Positions 9,895-20,076 of a stretch of 64,000 bases of DNA are shown here, piece by piece. The stretch comes from Geoalkalibacter subterraneus (GTDB lineage Bacteria > Desulfobacterota > Desulfuromonadia > Desulfuromonadales > Geoalkalibacteraceae). The stretch spans positions 372,001 through 436,000 of the forward strand of contig NZ_CP010311.1 in the NCBI RefSeq assembly GCF_000827125.1, read 5' to 3'. A program made the position numbers and the translations under genes. The notes under the pieces are model-generated. The model searched no databases. It was not told the DNA's origin and saw only the letters and a program-made list of their open reading frames with translations. Position 1 is the stretch's first letter, and each line of letters begins with the position of its first letter.

Positions 9895-10045
9895 GGGTCA
9901 AAGTATATGCACCAAGCACGCCCGGATCAATCTCACTGACTTTTTTCTGCCGGGGCTGCAAAGTGCGGGCGGAGCGAACTGATTGACGCGTCCGCGACCG
10001 CTGTGCTTTAATCGATCAGATTTTAACGGAGGAACACTCGATCTG

Positions 10046-10549
10046 ATGGAAAGTACCTTTATCGCCCTGGGCTCCAATAAAGGCGACCGCGAGGCCAATC
10101 TGCGCGGAGCCCGGGATTTTCTGCAGCGCAGTGAAGGCATTAACCTGCTGGCTTCTTCGGCTCTTTATGAGACCGAACCGGTCGGCGGGCCGCCTGAGCA
10201 GGGCCTCTATCTCAACGCAGTGCTGGCCGCCACCACCACCTTGACGGCACGGGCGCTGCTTGAGCTGTGCCTGCAGGTCGAAGCGAGTTTCCGGCGGATG
10301 CGCAGCGAGCCCATGGCGCCGCGGACTCTTGACCTGGATATCCTGTTCTACGGGGACCACATCATTGACGAGCCCGATCTTGTCATCCCCCATCCGCGGC
10401 TGCATGAGCGCGCTTTTGTGCTGGTGCCGCTGCGTGATCTGGCGCCGGATCTGGTTCATCCGCTGTTGAAAAAGGCGGTGCGCCGCCTGCTGGGCGATTT
10501 TGAACCCGTAGAAGAACGCAAAGTACGCCTGTGGGCGGATCAATGGTGA
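10046..10549 (+). CDS. folK: 2-amino-4-hydroxy-6-hydroxymethyldihydropteridine pyrophosphokinase
   Basis: HPPK transfers pyrophosphate from ATP to 6-hydroxymethyl-7,8-dihydropterin in folate synthesis. The 167-residue protein opens with FIALGSNKGDRE, has YETEPVG near residue 39, and carries the family signature PRTLDLDILFYGD near residue 95, followed by IPHPRLHERAFVL. ATG 10046 is chosen over an upstream in-frame start because GGAGG sits about 11 bases before it and because the family begins close to the ALGSN motif. A small membrane protein follows 4 bases downstream. Confidence 0.95.
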   Translation: MESTFIALGSNKGDREANLRGARDFLQRSEGINLLASSALYETEPVGGPPEQGLYLNAVLAATTTLTARALLELCLQVEASFRRMRSEPMAPRTLDLDILFYGDHIIDEPDLVIPHPRLHERAFVLVPLRDLAPDLVHPLLKKAVRRLLGDFEPVEERKVRLWADQW

Positions 10550-10553
10550 TGTC

Positions 10554-10814
10554 ATGCTGGTTCGGCTGCTGATTCTGGCGTTGCTGGCATTTCTGGGCTA
10601 TACCCTGTGGACGGCCCTGCGGCGCTCTATTTCCAGCGATTCCCCGGACGGGACTCCGCGCCCCTCTACCAGCCGACGTGGCGAGGAGATGGTGCAGGAT
10701 CCGCACTGCGGAACCTATGTGCCCCGTCATGAGGCGATCGAGGAGCGCAGCCGCGGGGGGACCCTGTATTTCTGTTCCACGGCCTGCCGCGACGCCTACC
10801 GAAAACAGAAGTGA
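10554..10814 (+). CDS. Small membrane-anchored Cys-motif protein (PP0621/YHS-like)
   Basis: An 86-residue protein with one N-terminal membrane helix (residues 1-20), a charged linker, and a C-terminal module VQDPHCGTYVP ... YFCSTACRDAY. This resembles the small zinc-ribbon/YHS (TRASH-like) module of PP0621-family proteins; three cysteines are visible (in HCG and CSTAC). Function is not established for the family; metal binding is inferred from the cysteines. It lies 4 bases after folK, so it is probably in the same transcript. Confidence 0.7.
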   Translation: MLVRLLILALLAFLGYTLWTALRRSISSDSPDGTPRPSTSRRGEEMVQDPHCGTYVPRHEAIEERSRGGTLYFCSTACRDAYRKQK

Positions 10815-10850
10815 TTTCTACTCTTATCCCCCATAAAAAGGAGGTTCAAC

Positions 10851-11498
10851 GTGAAATTTTTTATCGATACCGCTGATGTCGATGAAATCCGCCGCGCCCA
10901 TGATCTCGGGCTGGTCGACGGTGTGACCACCAACCCGTCGCTGGTCGCCAAAAGCGGACGTGAATTCAAGGATGTTATCAAGGAAATTTCCGCCATCGTC
11001 AACGGCCCCATCTCCGCTGAAGTCATTGCCACCGATGCCGAGGGAATGATTCGAGAGGGGCGTGAACTGGTGAAGATCAACCCGGACAACATTGTGATCA
11101 AGGTGCCCATGACTGAAGACGGCCTCAAGGCCACCCGCGTCTTCAGCGAAGAGGGGATCCGCACCAACGTCACGCTGGTATTCAGCCCTCTGCAGGCGCT
11201 GCTTGCAGCCAAAGCCGGCGCCTCCTATATTTCGCCGTTCGTGGGGCGGCTGGACGACGTCGGCCATGACGGCATGGAAGGGATCGACGAAATCCGCACC
11301 ATTCTCGACAATTACGGCTATCCGGCTGAAATCATTGTCGCCTCGGTGCGCTCGCCGCTGCATGTGCTGCGCGCGGCCCTGATCGGTGCCGACATCTGCA
11401 CCATCCCCTTCGGCGTAATCATGCAGCTGTGCAAGCATCCCCTGACTGACATCGGCATTGAAAAGTTCCTGGCCGATTGGGGCAAGCAAGGAATCTGA
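10851..11498 (+). CDS. fsa/tal: Transaldolase of the short (fructose-6-phosphate aldolase-like) family
   Basis: A 215-residue TIM-barrel enzyme of the MipB/TalC class. N-terminal [15 protein letters not shown] and [12 protein letters not shown] are diagnostic. The Schiff-base lysine is in [12 protein letters not shown] near residue 83, and [12 protein letters not shown] follows near residue 125. By family it performs transaldolase exchange in the non-oxidative pentose phosphate pathway; fructose-6-phosphate aldolase activity cannot be told apart by eye. The start is GTG with a textbook AAGGAGG 7 bases upstream. A long hairpin terminator follows. Confidence 0.93.
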   Translation: MKFFIDTADVDEIRRAHDLGLVDGVTTNPSLVAKSGREFKDVIKEISAIVNGPISAEVIATDAEGMIREGRELVKINPDNIVIKVPMTEDGLKATRVFSEEGIRTNVTLVFSPLQALLAAKAGASYISPFVGRLDDVGHDGMEGIDEIRTILDNYGYPAEIIVASVRSPLHVLRAALIGADICTIPFGVIMQLCKHPLTDIGIEKFLADWGKQGI

Positions 11499-11535
11499 TG
11501 CTCCCATTACGGCCACCTTTTCACGGTCACTGCAT

Positions 11536-11590
11536 AAAAACCCGATTTTTTTCACCCCGCAGGTGGAAATTTTCGGGTTTTTGTTTTTTT
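11536..11590 (+). terminator. Rho-independent terminator after transaldolase gene
   Basis: AAAAACCCGA (11536-11545) pairs with TCGGGTTTTT (11573-11582). An inner stem TTTCACC/GGTGGAAA with one bulge closes on a short loop. A T-rich tract ends the element at 11590, only 13 bases before the next ATG. Confidence 0.8.
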
Positions 11591-11602
11591 AGGGAGAATA
11601 AA

Positions 11603-11779
11603 ATGGTAAGACCTCTTGACAGTCTTATTGAAAAAAATGTAATCGTGTATACATCCGTTGCTGACTATCGCGGTGTTCTTAAAGAAGTTACTGAAGAAAG
11701 CGTGGCATTACGTGGGCGCACCGGCTGGCATGAAATCTCCATGGATCGCATCAAAGACATCCGTCCTCAAGAGGATTAG
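11603..11779 (+). CDS. 58-residue hypothetical protein, possibly SH3/Sm-like small barrel
   Basis: Short gene with a good Shine-Dalgarno (AGGGAGA, 11591-11597) before ATG 11603. It lies between the transaldolase terminator and sucC. The protein reads as alternating beta strands ([18 protein letters not shown], then [18 protein letters not shown]), a pattern that fits a five-strand SH3/Sm-like barrel. That is inference from strand spacing only. An in-frame extension upstream runs through the terminator and is rejected. No function is known to me. Confidence 0.7.
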   Translation: MVRPLDSLIEKNVIVYTSVADYRGVLKEVTEESVALRGRTGWHEISMDRIKDIRPQED

Positions 11780-11859
11780 CGGTCCCAGGCGGTTTTCCTG
11801 TCGATTTCCCGGTCCCGCTCAGGCAGACGGCTCCCCCCTTCAAACAGAACGAGGTAGGC

Positions 11860-13029
<1,170 letters not shown>

Positions 13030-13041
13030 GGAGAATCCAAA

Positions 13042-13914
13042 ATGAGTATTCTGATCGATAAGGACACCCGGGTCATCACTCAGGGGATCACCGGCGCGAC
13101 CGGCCTGTTTCATGCGCAGGGCGCACGCGACTACGGCACGCAGATGGTGGGCGGGGTCACTCCCGGCAAGGGGGGCACCACCATCGACGGTTTTCCGGTC
13201 TTTGATACGGTGGAGCAGGCGGTGCGTGAAACCGGCGCCGATGCCTCCGTCATCTATGTGCCGCCGATCGGTGCTGCGGACGCGATGATGGAAGCGGTCG
13301 ATGCAGGGATCTCCCTGGTGATCTGTATCACCGAGGGGGTGCCGGTGCTCGATATGGTCAAGGTGAAGCACTATATGAGGGGGCGTGATTCCCGGCTTAT
13401 CGGCCCCAACTGCCCCGGCGTGATCACCCCCGGGCAATGCAAGATCGGCATCATGCCCGGGTATATTCACCGCCCCGGTCCCGTGGGCGTCGTTTCGCGA
13501 TCCGGCACCCTGACCTACGAGGCCGTGTGGCAGCTCTCCACCCGCGATATCGGCCAGAGCACCTGCGTCGGGATTGGCGGCGACCCGGTCAATGGCACCA
13601 GCCATCTTGAGGTGCTGGAGATGTTCGAGCAGGATCCCGGCACCGAGGCGGTGATCATGATCGGCGAGATCGGTGGAGATGCCGAGGAAGCGGCCGCGGA
13701 ATATGTCCGCGACCACATGAGCAAGCCGGTGGCCGCCTTTATCGCCGGGGCGACCGCACCCAAAGGCAAGCGCATGGGACATGCCGGGGCCATTATCTCA
13801 GGCGGCAAAGGAGATGCGGGCAGCAAAAAGAACTTTCTACGCGAATGCGGACTGTCGGTTGCCGACAGCCCCGCCGAGATGGCCGAGGCCCTGCTCAAGA
13901 TCTGGACTCCTTGA
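13042..13914 (+). CDS. sucD: Succinate-CoA ligase alpha subunit
   Basis: A 290-residue subunit that carries the CoA-binding Rossmann domain (N-terminal, [13 protein letters not shown]) and the phosphohistidine in [14 protein letters not shown] near residue 247. [11 protein letters not shown] and [12 protein letters not shown] are family landmarks. GGGAGAAT lies just upstream of ATG. A strong terminator closes the sucCD operon. Confidence 0.97.
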   Translation: MSILIDKDTRVITQGITGATGLFHAQGARDYGTQMVGGVTPGKGGTTIDGFPVFDTVEQAVRETGADASVIYVPPIGAADAMMEAVDAGISLVICITEGVPVLDMVKVKHYMRGRDSRLIGPNCPGVITPGQCKIGIMPGYIHRPGPVGVVSRSGTLTYEAVWQLSTRDIGQSTCVGIGGDPVNGTSHLEVLEMFEQDPGTEAVIMIGEIGGDAEEAAAEYVRDHMSKPVAAFIAGATAPKGKRMGHAGAIISGGKGDAGSKKNFLRECGLSVADSPAEMAEALLKIWTP

Positions 13915-13950
13915 GACAGGTTCCCAACAATCCATTCCTTCGCTTTTAAC

Positions 13951-13976
13951 GCCGGGGCTTTTGCCCCGGCTTTTTT
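13951..13976 (+). terminator. Rho-independent terminator after sucCD
   Basis: Perfect 8-bp stem GCCGGGGC / GCCCCGGC with a TTTT loop, followed by a six-T tract. Confidence 0.9.
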
Positions 13977-14069
13977 GTCCGGTTTTGCCGTTTATCAAGG
14001 CTTCAAGAGCGTGTTAAACTGTGTTGCATCTGTTTACAGCTGTTTATCTTCTTTATCCACAGGATGATT

Positions 14070-15545
14070 ATGAGCGAAAAAATGAAGATCCTGATCGCCG
14101 CTTCCGAGGCGGTGCCCTTTGTCAAAACCGGCGGATTGGCCGATGTGGCGGGCGTTCTGCCCCGTTACCTGGAACAGCTTGGGTTCGATTCCTGTCTGGT
14201 GCTGCCCCGTTATGCCCTTATCGATCCCGATGCTTTTTCCCTGGAACGTCTGCCGGGAGTGCTGACGGTTCCCATGGGCGTACTCGGACAGCAGTTCGCT
14301 GCGGTCTACCGGGGCGCGATTCCCGGCTGTTCAGCGCCAGTTTATTTCATTGAACATGAAGGGTATTTCGGTCGTGCCGGCCTGTATGAAGAAAATGGCG
14401 AAGGATACCCCGACAATGGAGAGCGCTTTGTCTTTTTCTCCAAGGCCTGTCTCGAACTGGGGAAATTGACCGGTTTTCGCCCCGATGTGATTCACCTGCA
14501 CGACTGGCATACGGCGGCGATTGCTCCGCTGCTCAACACCGCCTATCGCTTCGACCCGATAGTGGGGGAGGCCGCCAGCGTGCTGACGCTGCACAACCTC
14601 CAGCATCAGGGCTGGGCCCCTAAGGATCTGATGGAGGTGCTCGGCATCGGCTGGGCGCATTTCAATTATCTCGAACTCGAGATGCACGACAAGGTGAATC
14701 TTCTCAAGGGGGGGATTTATCACGCCACCCAGCTGTGTACGGTGAGCGAAGGGTATGCGCGCGAAATTCAGACACCGGCTTACGGAGAGGGGCTTGACGG
14801 GGTGCTGCGCGACTGCAACTGGAAGCTGCACGGCATTCTCAACGGGGTGGATTACGATGAATGGAATCCCGAGACCGACCCGATGCTGGCGGCGCGCTAC
14901 TCGGTGGATGACCTGTCCGGCAAGGCCGTCTGCAAAAAAGACCTCCAGCAGCTCTTCGGCCTGCCGCGGCGTGAGGATGTGCCGGTATTCGGTCTGGTTT
15001 CAAGATTGGTCAAACAGAAAGGGATCGATATTCTGGCGGCCGCCATCGACCGCATTCTGGCGCTTGATCTGCAGATGGTGCTGGTCGGCAACGGCGAGCC
15101 CTGGACGCATTTCTTCTTCGGCGATGTCGCAGCGGCACACCCTGACAAGTTCGCCTGTTTCATCGGTTACGACAATGTCCGCGCTCACAAGGTGGAGGCG
15201 GGGGCCGATTTCTTCCTGATGCCGTCGCGCTTCGAGCCCTGCGGGCTCAACCAGATGTACAGCCTGCGTTACGGCACTCCGCCTATCGTGCGGGCGACCG
15301 GCGGTCTGGACGACAGTGTCGAAAATTACGATGCGAAAGCGCGCACCGGCACCGGCTTCAAGTTTCTCGATCCAACCCCCGAGGCGCTTTACGACACCGT
15401 CGGCTGGGCCGTGCATACCTGGTACAACGATCAGGAAGGGCTCGATTGCTTGATCCGCAACGGCATGACGCGTCGCTTCAGCTGGCAAGCCGCCGCCCGC
15501 AAGTATGGTCGTCTGTACCGCCGGGCGGCAGAGTGGGAGCGCTGA
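14070..15545 (+). CDS. glgA: Glycogen synthase (ADP-glucose type)
   Basis: GT5 glycosyltransferase that extends alpha-1,4-glucan from ADP-glucose. The N-terminus has the substrate-binding KTGGLADV motif close to the start (ILIAASEAVPFVKTGGL). Later come HLHDWHTA, HNLQHQGWAP, and the C-terminal GT-B signature FEPCGLNQMYSLRYGTPP near residue 390. Two ATG codons are possible (14064 and 14070); AGGA at 14061-14064 overlaps the first and is correctly spaced for the second, so I use 14070. It is flanked by the sucD terminator and by a convergent membrane-protein gene, so it is probably a single-gene unit. Confidence 0.96.
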   Translation: MSEKMKILIAASEAVPFVKTGGLADVAGVLPRYLEQLGFDSCLVLPRYALIDPDAFSLERLPGVLTVPMGVLGQQFAAVYRGAIPGCSAPVYFIEHEGYFGRAGLYEENGEGYPDNGERFVFFSKACLELGKLTGFRPDVIHLHDWHTAAIAPLLNTAYRFDPIVGEAASVLTLHNLQHQGWAPKDLMEVLGIGWAHFNYLELEMHDKVNLLKGGIYHATQLCTVSEGYAREIQTPAYGEGLDGVLRDCNWKLHGILNGVDYDEWNPETDPMLAARYSVDDLSGKAVCKKDLQQLFGLPRREDVPVFGLVSRLVKQKGIDILAAAIDRILALDLQMVLVGNGEPWTHFFFGDVAAAHPDKFACFIGYDNVRAHKVEAGADFFLMPSRFEPCGLNQMYSLRYGTPPIVRATGGLDDSVENYDAKARTGTGFKFLDPTPEALYDTVGWAVHTWYNDQEGLDCLIRNGMTRRFSWQAAARKYGRLYRRAAEWER

Positions 15546-15573
15546 ATTACGACTGATTGCCCATGGGTTCGGC

Positions 15574-16329
15574 TTATTCGCGGTTGAATCGCGGCAGCAG
15601 GCGGATATCCTTGTTGTCGTCCGAGCCGTTCCCCGGGTTGCCGTCGCGGCCATCGGAGAGCAGAACCTGGTTGCCTTCACGATCGAGCACGGTATTGTCG
15701 TCGAGGATCACCAGGCCGAAGCGGTCCATCACATCCTGGCGATAGCGCTGCTGGCTGGTCATTCTACGCATGCGCAGCCGGTAGCTCAAAACCAGCCACA
15801 AAATGGCGAAAATCGTCGCCACGCCCAGGATGACCGAAAAAGCGATCACGAAATAACGCACCGCGCTTTCACCGGCGCGCGCCATATAGGCGGCGATGAT
15901 GTCCATGTTGAAGCCGACCCAGCACGCGACGATCAGCAGCAGCAGGCTGAGCAGGAATGGAACGCGTTGGGTCAGGTTCAGGAATTTGTAGATCCTGCCG
16001 TCTTCGCTTTCGGCCAGCGAGCTTGACGTTGCGAACTGCTGATCCGGTGCCCGGAAAATATAGCGATTGAACGTCAGCACAATAATGGCGAAGATGAAGG
16101 TGATGGCAATCGGCGCAGTAAAGGATGCGAAGATAAAGGCCTTCCAGGGGAAAATACCCTGTTCGCCCGCCAGGGCATTGATGAAGCAGACAAAGAAGAT
16201 CAGGCCTTCGACCACCAGGATGGTCACCAGATAGTTTACGAAAAAGGTTTTGATTTCACTCCGTCCAAAGACTCCGCCAACACCTTCGGCGGAACGGACA
16301 TCTTGATGAGAGTCCATTTTTGCGTTCAT
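15574..16329 (-). CDS. Hypothetical four-helix membrane protein
   Basis: A 251-residue protein with two pairs of hydrophobic helices (about residues 29-51, 61-85, 122-142 and 158-180), a short N-terminal cytoplasmic tail, and a polar C-terminal tail. The tail contains a strand-rich stretch DRFGLVILDDNTVLDREG and then low-complexity Gly/Asn/Asp. I do not recognise a named family. It converges on glgA with a 28-base gap and lies downstream of the L,D-transpeptidase gene on the same strand, separated by about 80 bases. Function is unknown. Confidence 0.75.
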   Translation of the reverse strand: MNAKMDSHQDVRSAEGVGGVFGRSEIKTFFVNYLVTILVVEGLIFFVCFINALAGEQGIFPWKAFIFASFTAPIAITFIFAIIVLTFNRYIFRAPDQQFATSSSLAESEDGRIYKFLNLTQRVPFLLSLLLLIVACWVGFNMDIIAAYMARAGESAVRYFVIAFSVILGVATIFAILWLVLSYRLRMRRMTSQQRYRQDVMDRFGLVILDDNTVLDREGNQVLLSDGRDGNPGNGSDDNKDIRLLPRFNRE

Positions 16330-16411
16330 GGCTTTGTGTCCTGTTGAAAAGGAATTCCGGATCGAGGTTGTTGTTTACATCTCCGGATTATAACCTGAAT
16401 GGCGGGATTTC

Positions 16412-16930
16412 TTAAGGGTAAATCTCAATTGGTGTGTTATTTGCCACCATACGCCAGATTTCCTCAATTGCATCGTTGCTGACCGCAATACATCCTTCGG
16501 TCCAGTCGATGGCCTCGAAAAGCTCCGGAGCCTGGGCAAATTCGTTGGGGATGCCGTGAATCATGATGGCGTGGCCCGGCTCTTGGCCGCGGCGCAGGGC
16601 CCGTTCATAGTCCCGGCGATTGGGGTAGGAGATGTGGATCGATTTGTAGAAGCGGCTGCTGGGATTGCGCCAGTCCAGGACATAATGCCCTTCGGGAGTG
16701 CGGCCATCGCCTTCGTACTGTTTATGCCCGACCGGATTTTTCCCCAGCGCGATCGGAAAGGTTCGCAGGATGCGACCCTCAGCGATTAATTGCAGTTGAC
16801 GCTGGGATTTCTGCACGACGACCAGATCCGCTTGCGCGGCGGTTCGTGCCGCCGACAGGGACGGTAAGAGGAGCAGGAACAGCAGAAGAGTCAAATGTCC
16901 GACAAACTCGGTTGAGATCTTTTTTTTCAT
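16412..16930 (-). CDS. Exported L,D-transpeptidase (YkuD domain)
   Basis: A 172-residue secreted protein. The signal peptide has a lysine-rich n-region and a leucine-rich core ending near SLSAARTAAQA. The YkuD catalytic motif is complete: His125 in HAIMIHGIP and the nucleophile Cys147 in DWTEGCIAVSN. Such enzymes make 3-3 peptidoglycan cross-links or attach proteins to peptidoglycan in the periplasm. The protein is short, with only the catalytic domain. There is no strong Shine-Dalgarno before ATG 16930. Confidence 0.92.
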   Translation of the reverse strand: MKKKISTEFVGHLTLLLFLLLLPSLSAARTAAQADLVVVQKSQRQLQLIAEGRILRTFPIALGKNPVGHKQYEGDGRTPEGHYVLDWRNPSSRFYKSIHISYPNRRDYERALRRGQEPGHAIMIHGIPNEFAQAPELFEAIDWTEGCIAVSNDAIEEIWRMVANNTPIEIYP

Positions 16931-17221
16931 GGGGGCTCGCTGCGTCGAGTCTCCTGGCGGTTATTCACTTCATCTCATTGGATCTGATTCCAACAGGGGG
17001 GCATTGCTTCTTATTCTTTTAATAGCAAAGATCATTCCTATGCTGCAAGTCATCGATCACTCTCATTCCAGATATCGTAAAAAAACCGAAAATCAACATG
17101 TTCTCCGTCAATTGACCATATCCTTCCGTTTTTTGCCGGTGGAGCCTGGTTTGGCGGAACCCCGGCCGCGTGCGGGTTGAACTTGCCGTTTTCGCGACCT
17201 CTGTGATATTTTTTCTGCCTT

Positions 17222-18322
17222 ATGCCGAAAATACGTTACTACATCAGTGGCCACGGCCTGGGTCATGCCAGTCGCGGCTGCCAGATCATCAATACCCTGC
17301 GCAGACTCTATCCCGATCTCCAGGTTGAGGTGGTGTCCAATGCCCATGCCTGGTTTTTTGACGGGTTTCTCTCTCAAGGGGTTCCGGTCGCGCGCCGGCA
17401 GCTTGATGTGGGCGTGGTTCAGCGCGACAGCCTGGTGATGGACGAAGTTGAAACGCTGCGCGCCGCCCGGCGGCTTCAACTTGACAGCCGGCGCTTGATT
17501 GAGGATGAGGCGCGTTCTCTGCGTGAATCCGGAATCGATCTGGCCGTCTCGGATATTTCCTCTAAGGTTTTCCCTGCCGCCCGGTGCGCAGGAATCACGG
17601 GGGTGGGGATTGCCAATTTCACCTGGGAATGGATCTATCAGGATTTTGTGGCACGGCATCCGGATTACGCAGATGTTGTCGCTGCTCTTCATCAGGAATA
17701 CGGCCAGGCGTCGAAATATCTTCTGCTTCCCTTTCATGGCGATTTTCCTGCCGAAGTGCCGCAGGAAGAGCTGCCGCTGGTCGCGCGCAAAGCCTGCCGC
17801 CCGCGCGATGAGGTGCGAAAAGCACTCGGATTGTCTGCAAGCCGAAAGGTGGCTCTCGTCTCCTTTGGCGGATTCGGCGTCGATGGTCTTGATTTAACAG
17901 CTCTTACGCGTCTGAAGGAGTGGACTTTTCTGATTGAATCTCGTATGGGGAGCGGCGCGGAGAATGTGCGGGTGATAGCGCCCCGGACACAGTCCTATCC
18001 CGACCTGGTGGCAGCTGCCGATGTGGTGGTGACCAAGCCGGGCTACGGTATTGTTTCCGAGGCGATTGCCAACGATACTGCCGTGCTTTATGTCTCCCGC
18101 GGCGCTTTTCGCGAGCAGGCATTGCTGGTGCAGGCTCTGTCGCGATCTGCCCGTGCCTGTGAGATTGACCAGGGCGCATTGTTGCGTGGAGACTGGGGGC
18201 CTTTTCTTGAGCGGGCCGTAACTCAGGCGCCTCCCCGTGAACGGCTTCAGGTTGACGACGGGACGGAGGCCGCACGGCAGATTGCCGGCCTTGCGGGGGT
18301 TGAGCGGAGTATCGGAGTATGA
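17222..18322 (+). CDS. GT28-like glycosyltransferase (L-arabinokinase N-domain type)
   Basis: A 366-residue GT-B-fold protein. The N-terminus YYISGHGLGHASR resembles the N-terminal region of plant L-arabinokinase-related proteins and GT28 enzymes. The C-terminal half has VSFGGFGVDG and the nucleotide-sugar-site motif ADVVVTKPGYGIVSEAIAN near residue 265. Substrate is unknown. The stop overlaps the next gene (ATGA at 18319), so it is co-translated with the aldehyde dehydrogenase. About 290 bases upstream hold no gene that I can support. Confidence 0.8.
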   Translation: MPKIRYYISGHGLGHASRGCQIINTLRRLYPDLQVEVVSNAHAWFFDGFLSQGVPVARRQLDVGVVQRDSLVMDEVETLRAARRLQLDSRRLIEDEARSLRESGIDLAVSDISSKVFPAARCAGITGVGIANFTWEWIYQDFVARHPDYADVVAALHQEYGQASKYLLLPFHGDFPAEVPQEELPLVARKACRPRDEVRKALGLSASRKVALVSFGGFGVDGLDLTALTRLKEWTFLIESRMGSGAENVRVIAPRTQSYPDLVAAADVVVTKPGYGIVSEAIANDTAVLYVSRGAFREQALLVQALSRSARACEIDQGALLRGDWGPFLERAVTQAPPRERLQVDDGTEAARQIAGLAGVERSIGV

Positions 18323-19950
18323 CCAGCGAACTGAATAAAAACTCCCGCGCTATGCCGGCGGAGCTTTTTCCCCGTGAACAGGATATCCCGACAAACTGGC
18401 GGCCTGGACCGCTACGTGAGCAGCGAGAATATCTGGTCAATGGTTTTTTCAGGGTCTGGGCTGGGGCGTTGACGGAAATCTTCTCTCCCATTCCGGTCAG
18501 ACGGGAAGATCGATTGGAGCCCCGGCTGCTCGGCCGGGTGCCCAACCTTGATCGCGCCGCTGCGTTGGACGCTCTCTCCGCTGCACGGGCAACCTATGAT
18601 CGCGGGCGCGGGCAATGGCCGACACTGGGGATTGTACAACGTGCGGCTGTTATGCGGGAGTTTGCTCGCAGACTGGCTTCCTGTCGCGCCGAAATAGTAC
18701 TGCTTCTGATGTGGGAAACAGCCAAGAGCCGTGCTGAAGCTGAGGGGGAGTTTGATCGAACCCTGCGCAACCTGGATGAAGCACTGGAGGAGGCGCACAA
18801 CCTGGTCGCCAGTGGTGAGATTGCGGTACGCGAAGGGATCAGTGCGCGCTGCGGCCGGGCTCCGCGGGGAGTCGTCCTTTGCCTTGGTCCCAGCAATCAT
18901 CCTCTTAATGAGACGTTTGCAACCCTGGTTCCCGCCCTGTTGATGGGCAATACGGTGGTCCTCAAGCCGCCGCGTCATGGCGTGTTGCTGTTTCGCCCGC
19001 TGCTGGCTCTGTGGCGCGACCTGCTTCCTCCCGGCGTTGTCAACGTCATTTACGGGGAAGGGGATGAAGTGCTGCTGCCGCTGATGCGCAGCGGCGATGT
19101 CGATGCGCTGGCCTTCATCGGTTCCCCGCAGGTCGGTCAGTCCCTTGTGCAGGTCCACCCGCGGCCGCTGCGCCTGAAGTCGGTGATGGGGCTGGGGGCC
19201 AAGAATGCAGCGGTCGTGCTGCCTGGCGCGGACCTCCAACAAGCGGCGCGCGAGTGCCTGCTCGGTGCCCTGGCTTTTAACGGCCAGCGCTGCACCGCGT
19301 TGAAAATCCTGTTTGTTCACCGCGCTGAGGTGTCTCGCTTCATCGATCTTTTCCTGCGCGGCCTGCGCGCGGTGCGCTGGGGAATGCCCTGGCGGCAGGG
19401 GGTGTGGCTTACCCCTTTAATTGAACCGCACAGGCCCGCCTATTTAAGGGAATTGCTGGCGGATGCCCTGCGGCAGGGCGCGCGTATCCTCAATCCGGAT
19501 GGGGGCGCCGGCGCCGGCCCCTGGTTTCCGCCCACGGTGGTATCCCCGGTTACCTCCGCCATGCGTCTGTGGCGGGAAGAGCAGTTCGGGCCGCTGGTGC
19601 CAATCGTCTCTTTCGACAGGTGGGGCGAGGTTGAAGACTATCTCGAACAGTGCGACTATGCTCAGCAGATCAGTCTGTTTGCCCGCGATGCGGCACAATT
19701 GGATCCCCTCATTGATTCTGTGGTCAACCAGGTGGGGCGTGTCAATCTCAACTGCAAATGCCAGCGCGGCCCTGATCATCTGCCCTTCGGCGGCCGCAAG
19801 GATTCGGCCGTGGACACCCTGTCTGCCCGGGAGGTGCTGATGGCCTTATCCTTGCCTGCCGTCGTGGCGGCGCGCGACAGTGCCGAGAGTCGCCGCCTGA
19901 TGGAGAACCTGTCTGTTTCGGATCGGTGTCGCTTCTTCCCGCAGGATTGA
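18319..19950 (+). CDS. Aldehyde dehydrogenase, GAPN-like, lacking the usual general-base Glu
   Basis: A 543-residue ALDH-superfamily protein closest by motif to non-phosphorylating glyceraldehyde-3-phosphate dehydrogenases: nucleophile Cys325 in FNGQRCTALK and a GAPN-type C-terminal motif QRGPDHLPFGG. In the family, the catalytic Glu of the ELGG motif lies 34 residues before the cysteine. Here that position (residue 291, codon GGG) is Gly, in VMGLGAKN. The enzyme may therefore be impaired, esterase-like or repurposed. An N-terminal extension of about 60 residues is also present. Translation is coupled to the upstream glycosyltransferase. Terminated by a strong bidirectional hairpin. Confidence 0.88.
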   Translation: MTSELNKNSRAMPAELFPREQDIPTNWRPGPLREQREYLVNGFFRVWAGALTEIFSPIPVRREDRLEPRLLGRVPNLDRAAALDALSAARATYDRGRGQWPTLGIVQRAAVMREFARRLASCRAEIVLLLMWETAKSRAEAEGEFDRTLRNLDEALEEAHNLVASGEIAVREGISARCGRAPRGVVLCLGPSNHPLNETFATLVPALLMGNTVVLKPPRHGVLLFRPLLALWRDLLPPGVVNVIYGEGDEVLLPLMRSGDVDALAFIGSPQVGQSLVQVHPRPLRLKSVMGLGAKNAAVVLPGADLQQAARECLLGALAFNGQRCTALKILFVHRAEVSRFIDLFLRGLRAVRWGMPWRQGVWLTPLIEPHRPAYLRELLADALRQGARILNPDGGAGAGPWFPPTVVSPVTSAMRLWREEQFGPLVPIVSFDRWGEVEDYLEQCDYAQQISLFARDAAQLDPLIDSVVNQVGRVNLNCKCQRGPDHLPFGGRKDSAVDTLSAREVLMALSLPAVVAARDSAESRRLMENLSVSDRCRFFPQD

Positions 19951-20002
19951 CGCCCCCCCATGAATCGGACCCCTTTTCATCTTCAGTGCGGTGCCGAATA
20001 AA

Positions 20003-20040
20003 AAAAAGGCCGGTCCGGGGAATCCCGGACCGGCCTTTTT
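20003..20040. terminator. Bidirectional Rho-independent terminator
   Basis: Perfect 17-bp stem (20003-20019 with 20024-20040) and a 4-base loop GAAT. The stem begins with an A-run and ends with a T-run, so it works in both directions. It serves the aldehyde dehydrogenase gene on plus and the ccsA gene on minus. Confidence 0.92.
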
Positions 20041-20076
20041 TGCTCATGGAAGGGTAAAAATAACGCTCTTGAAGAA

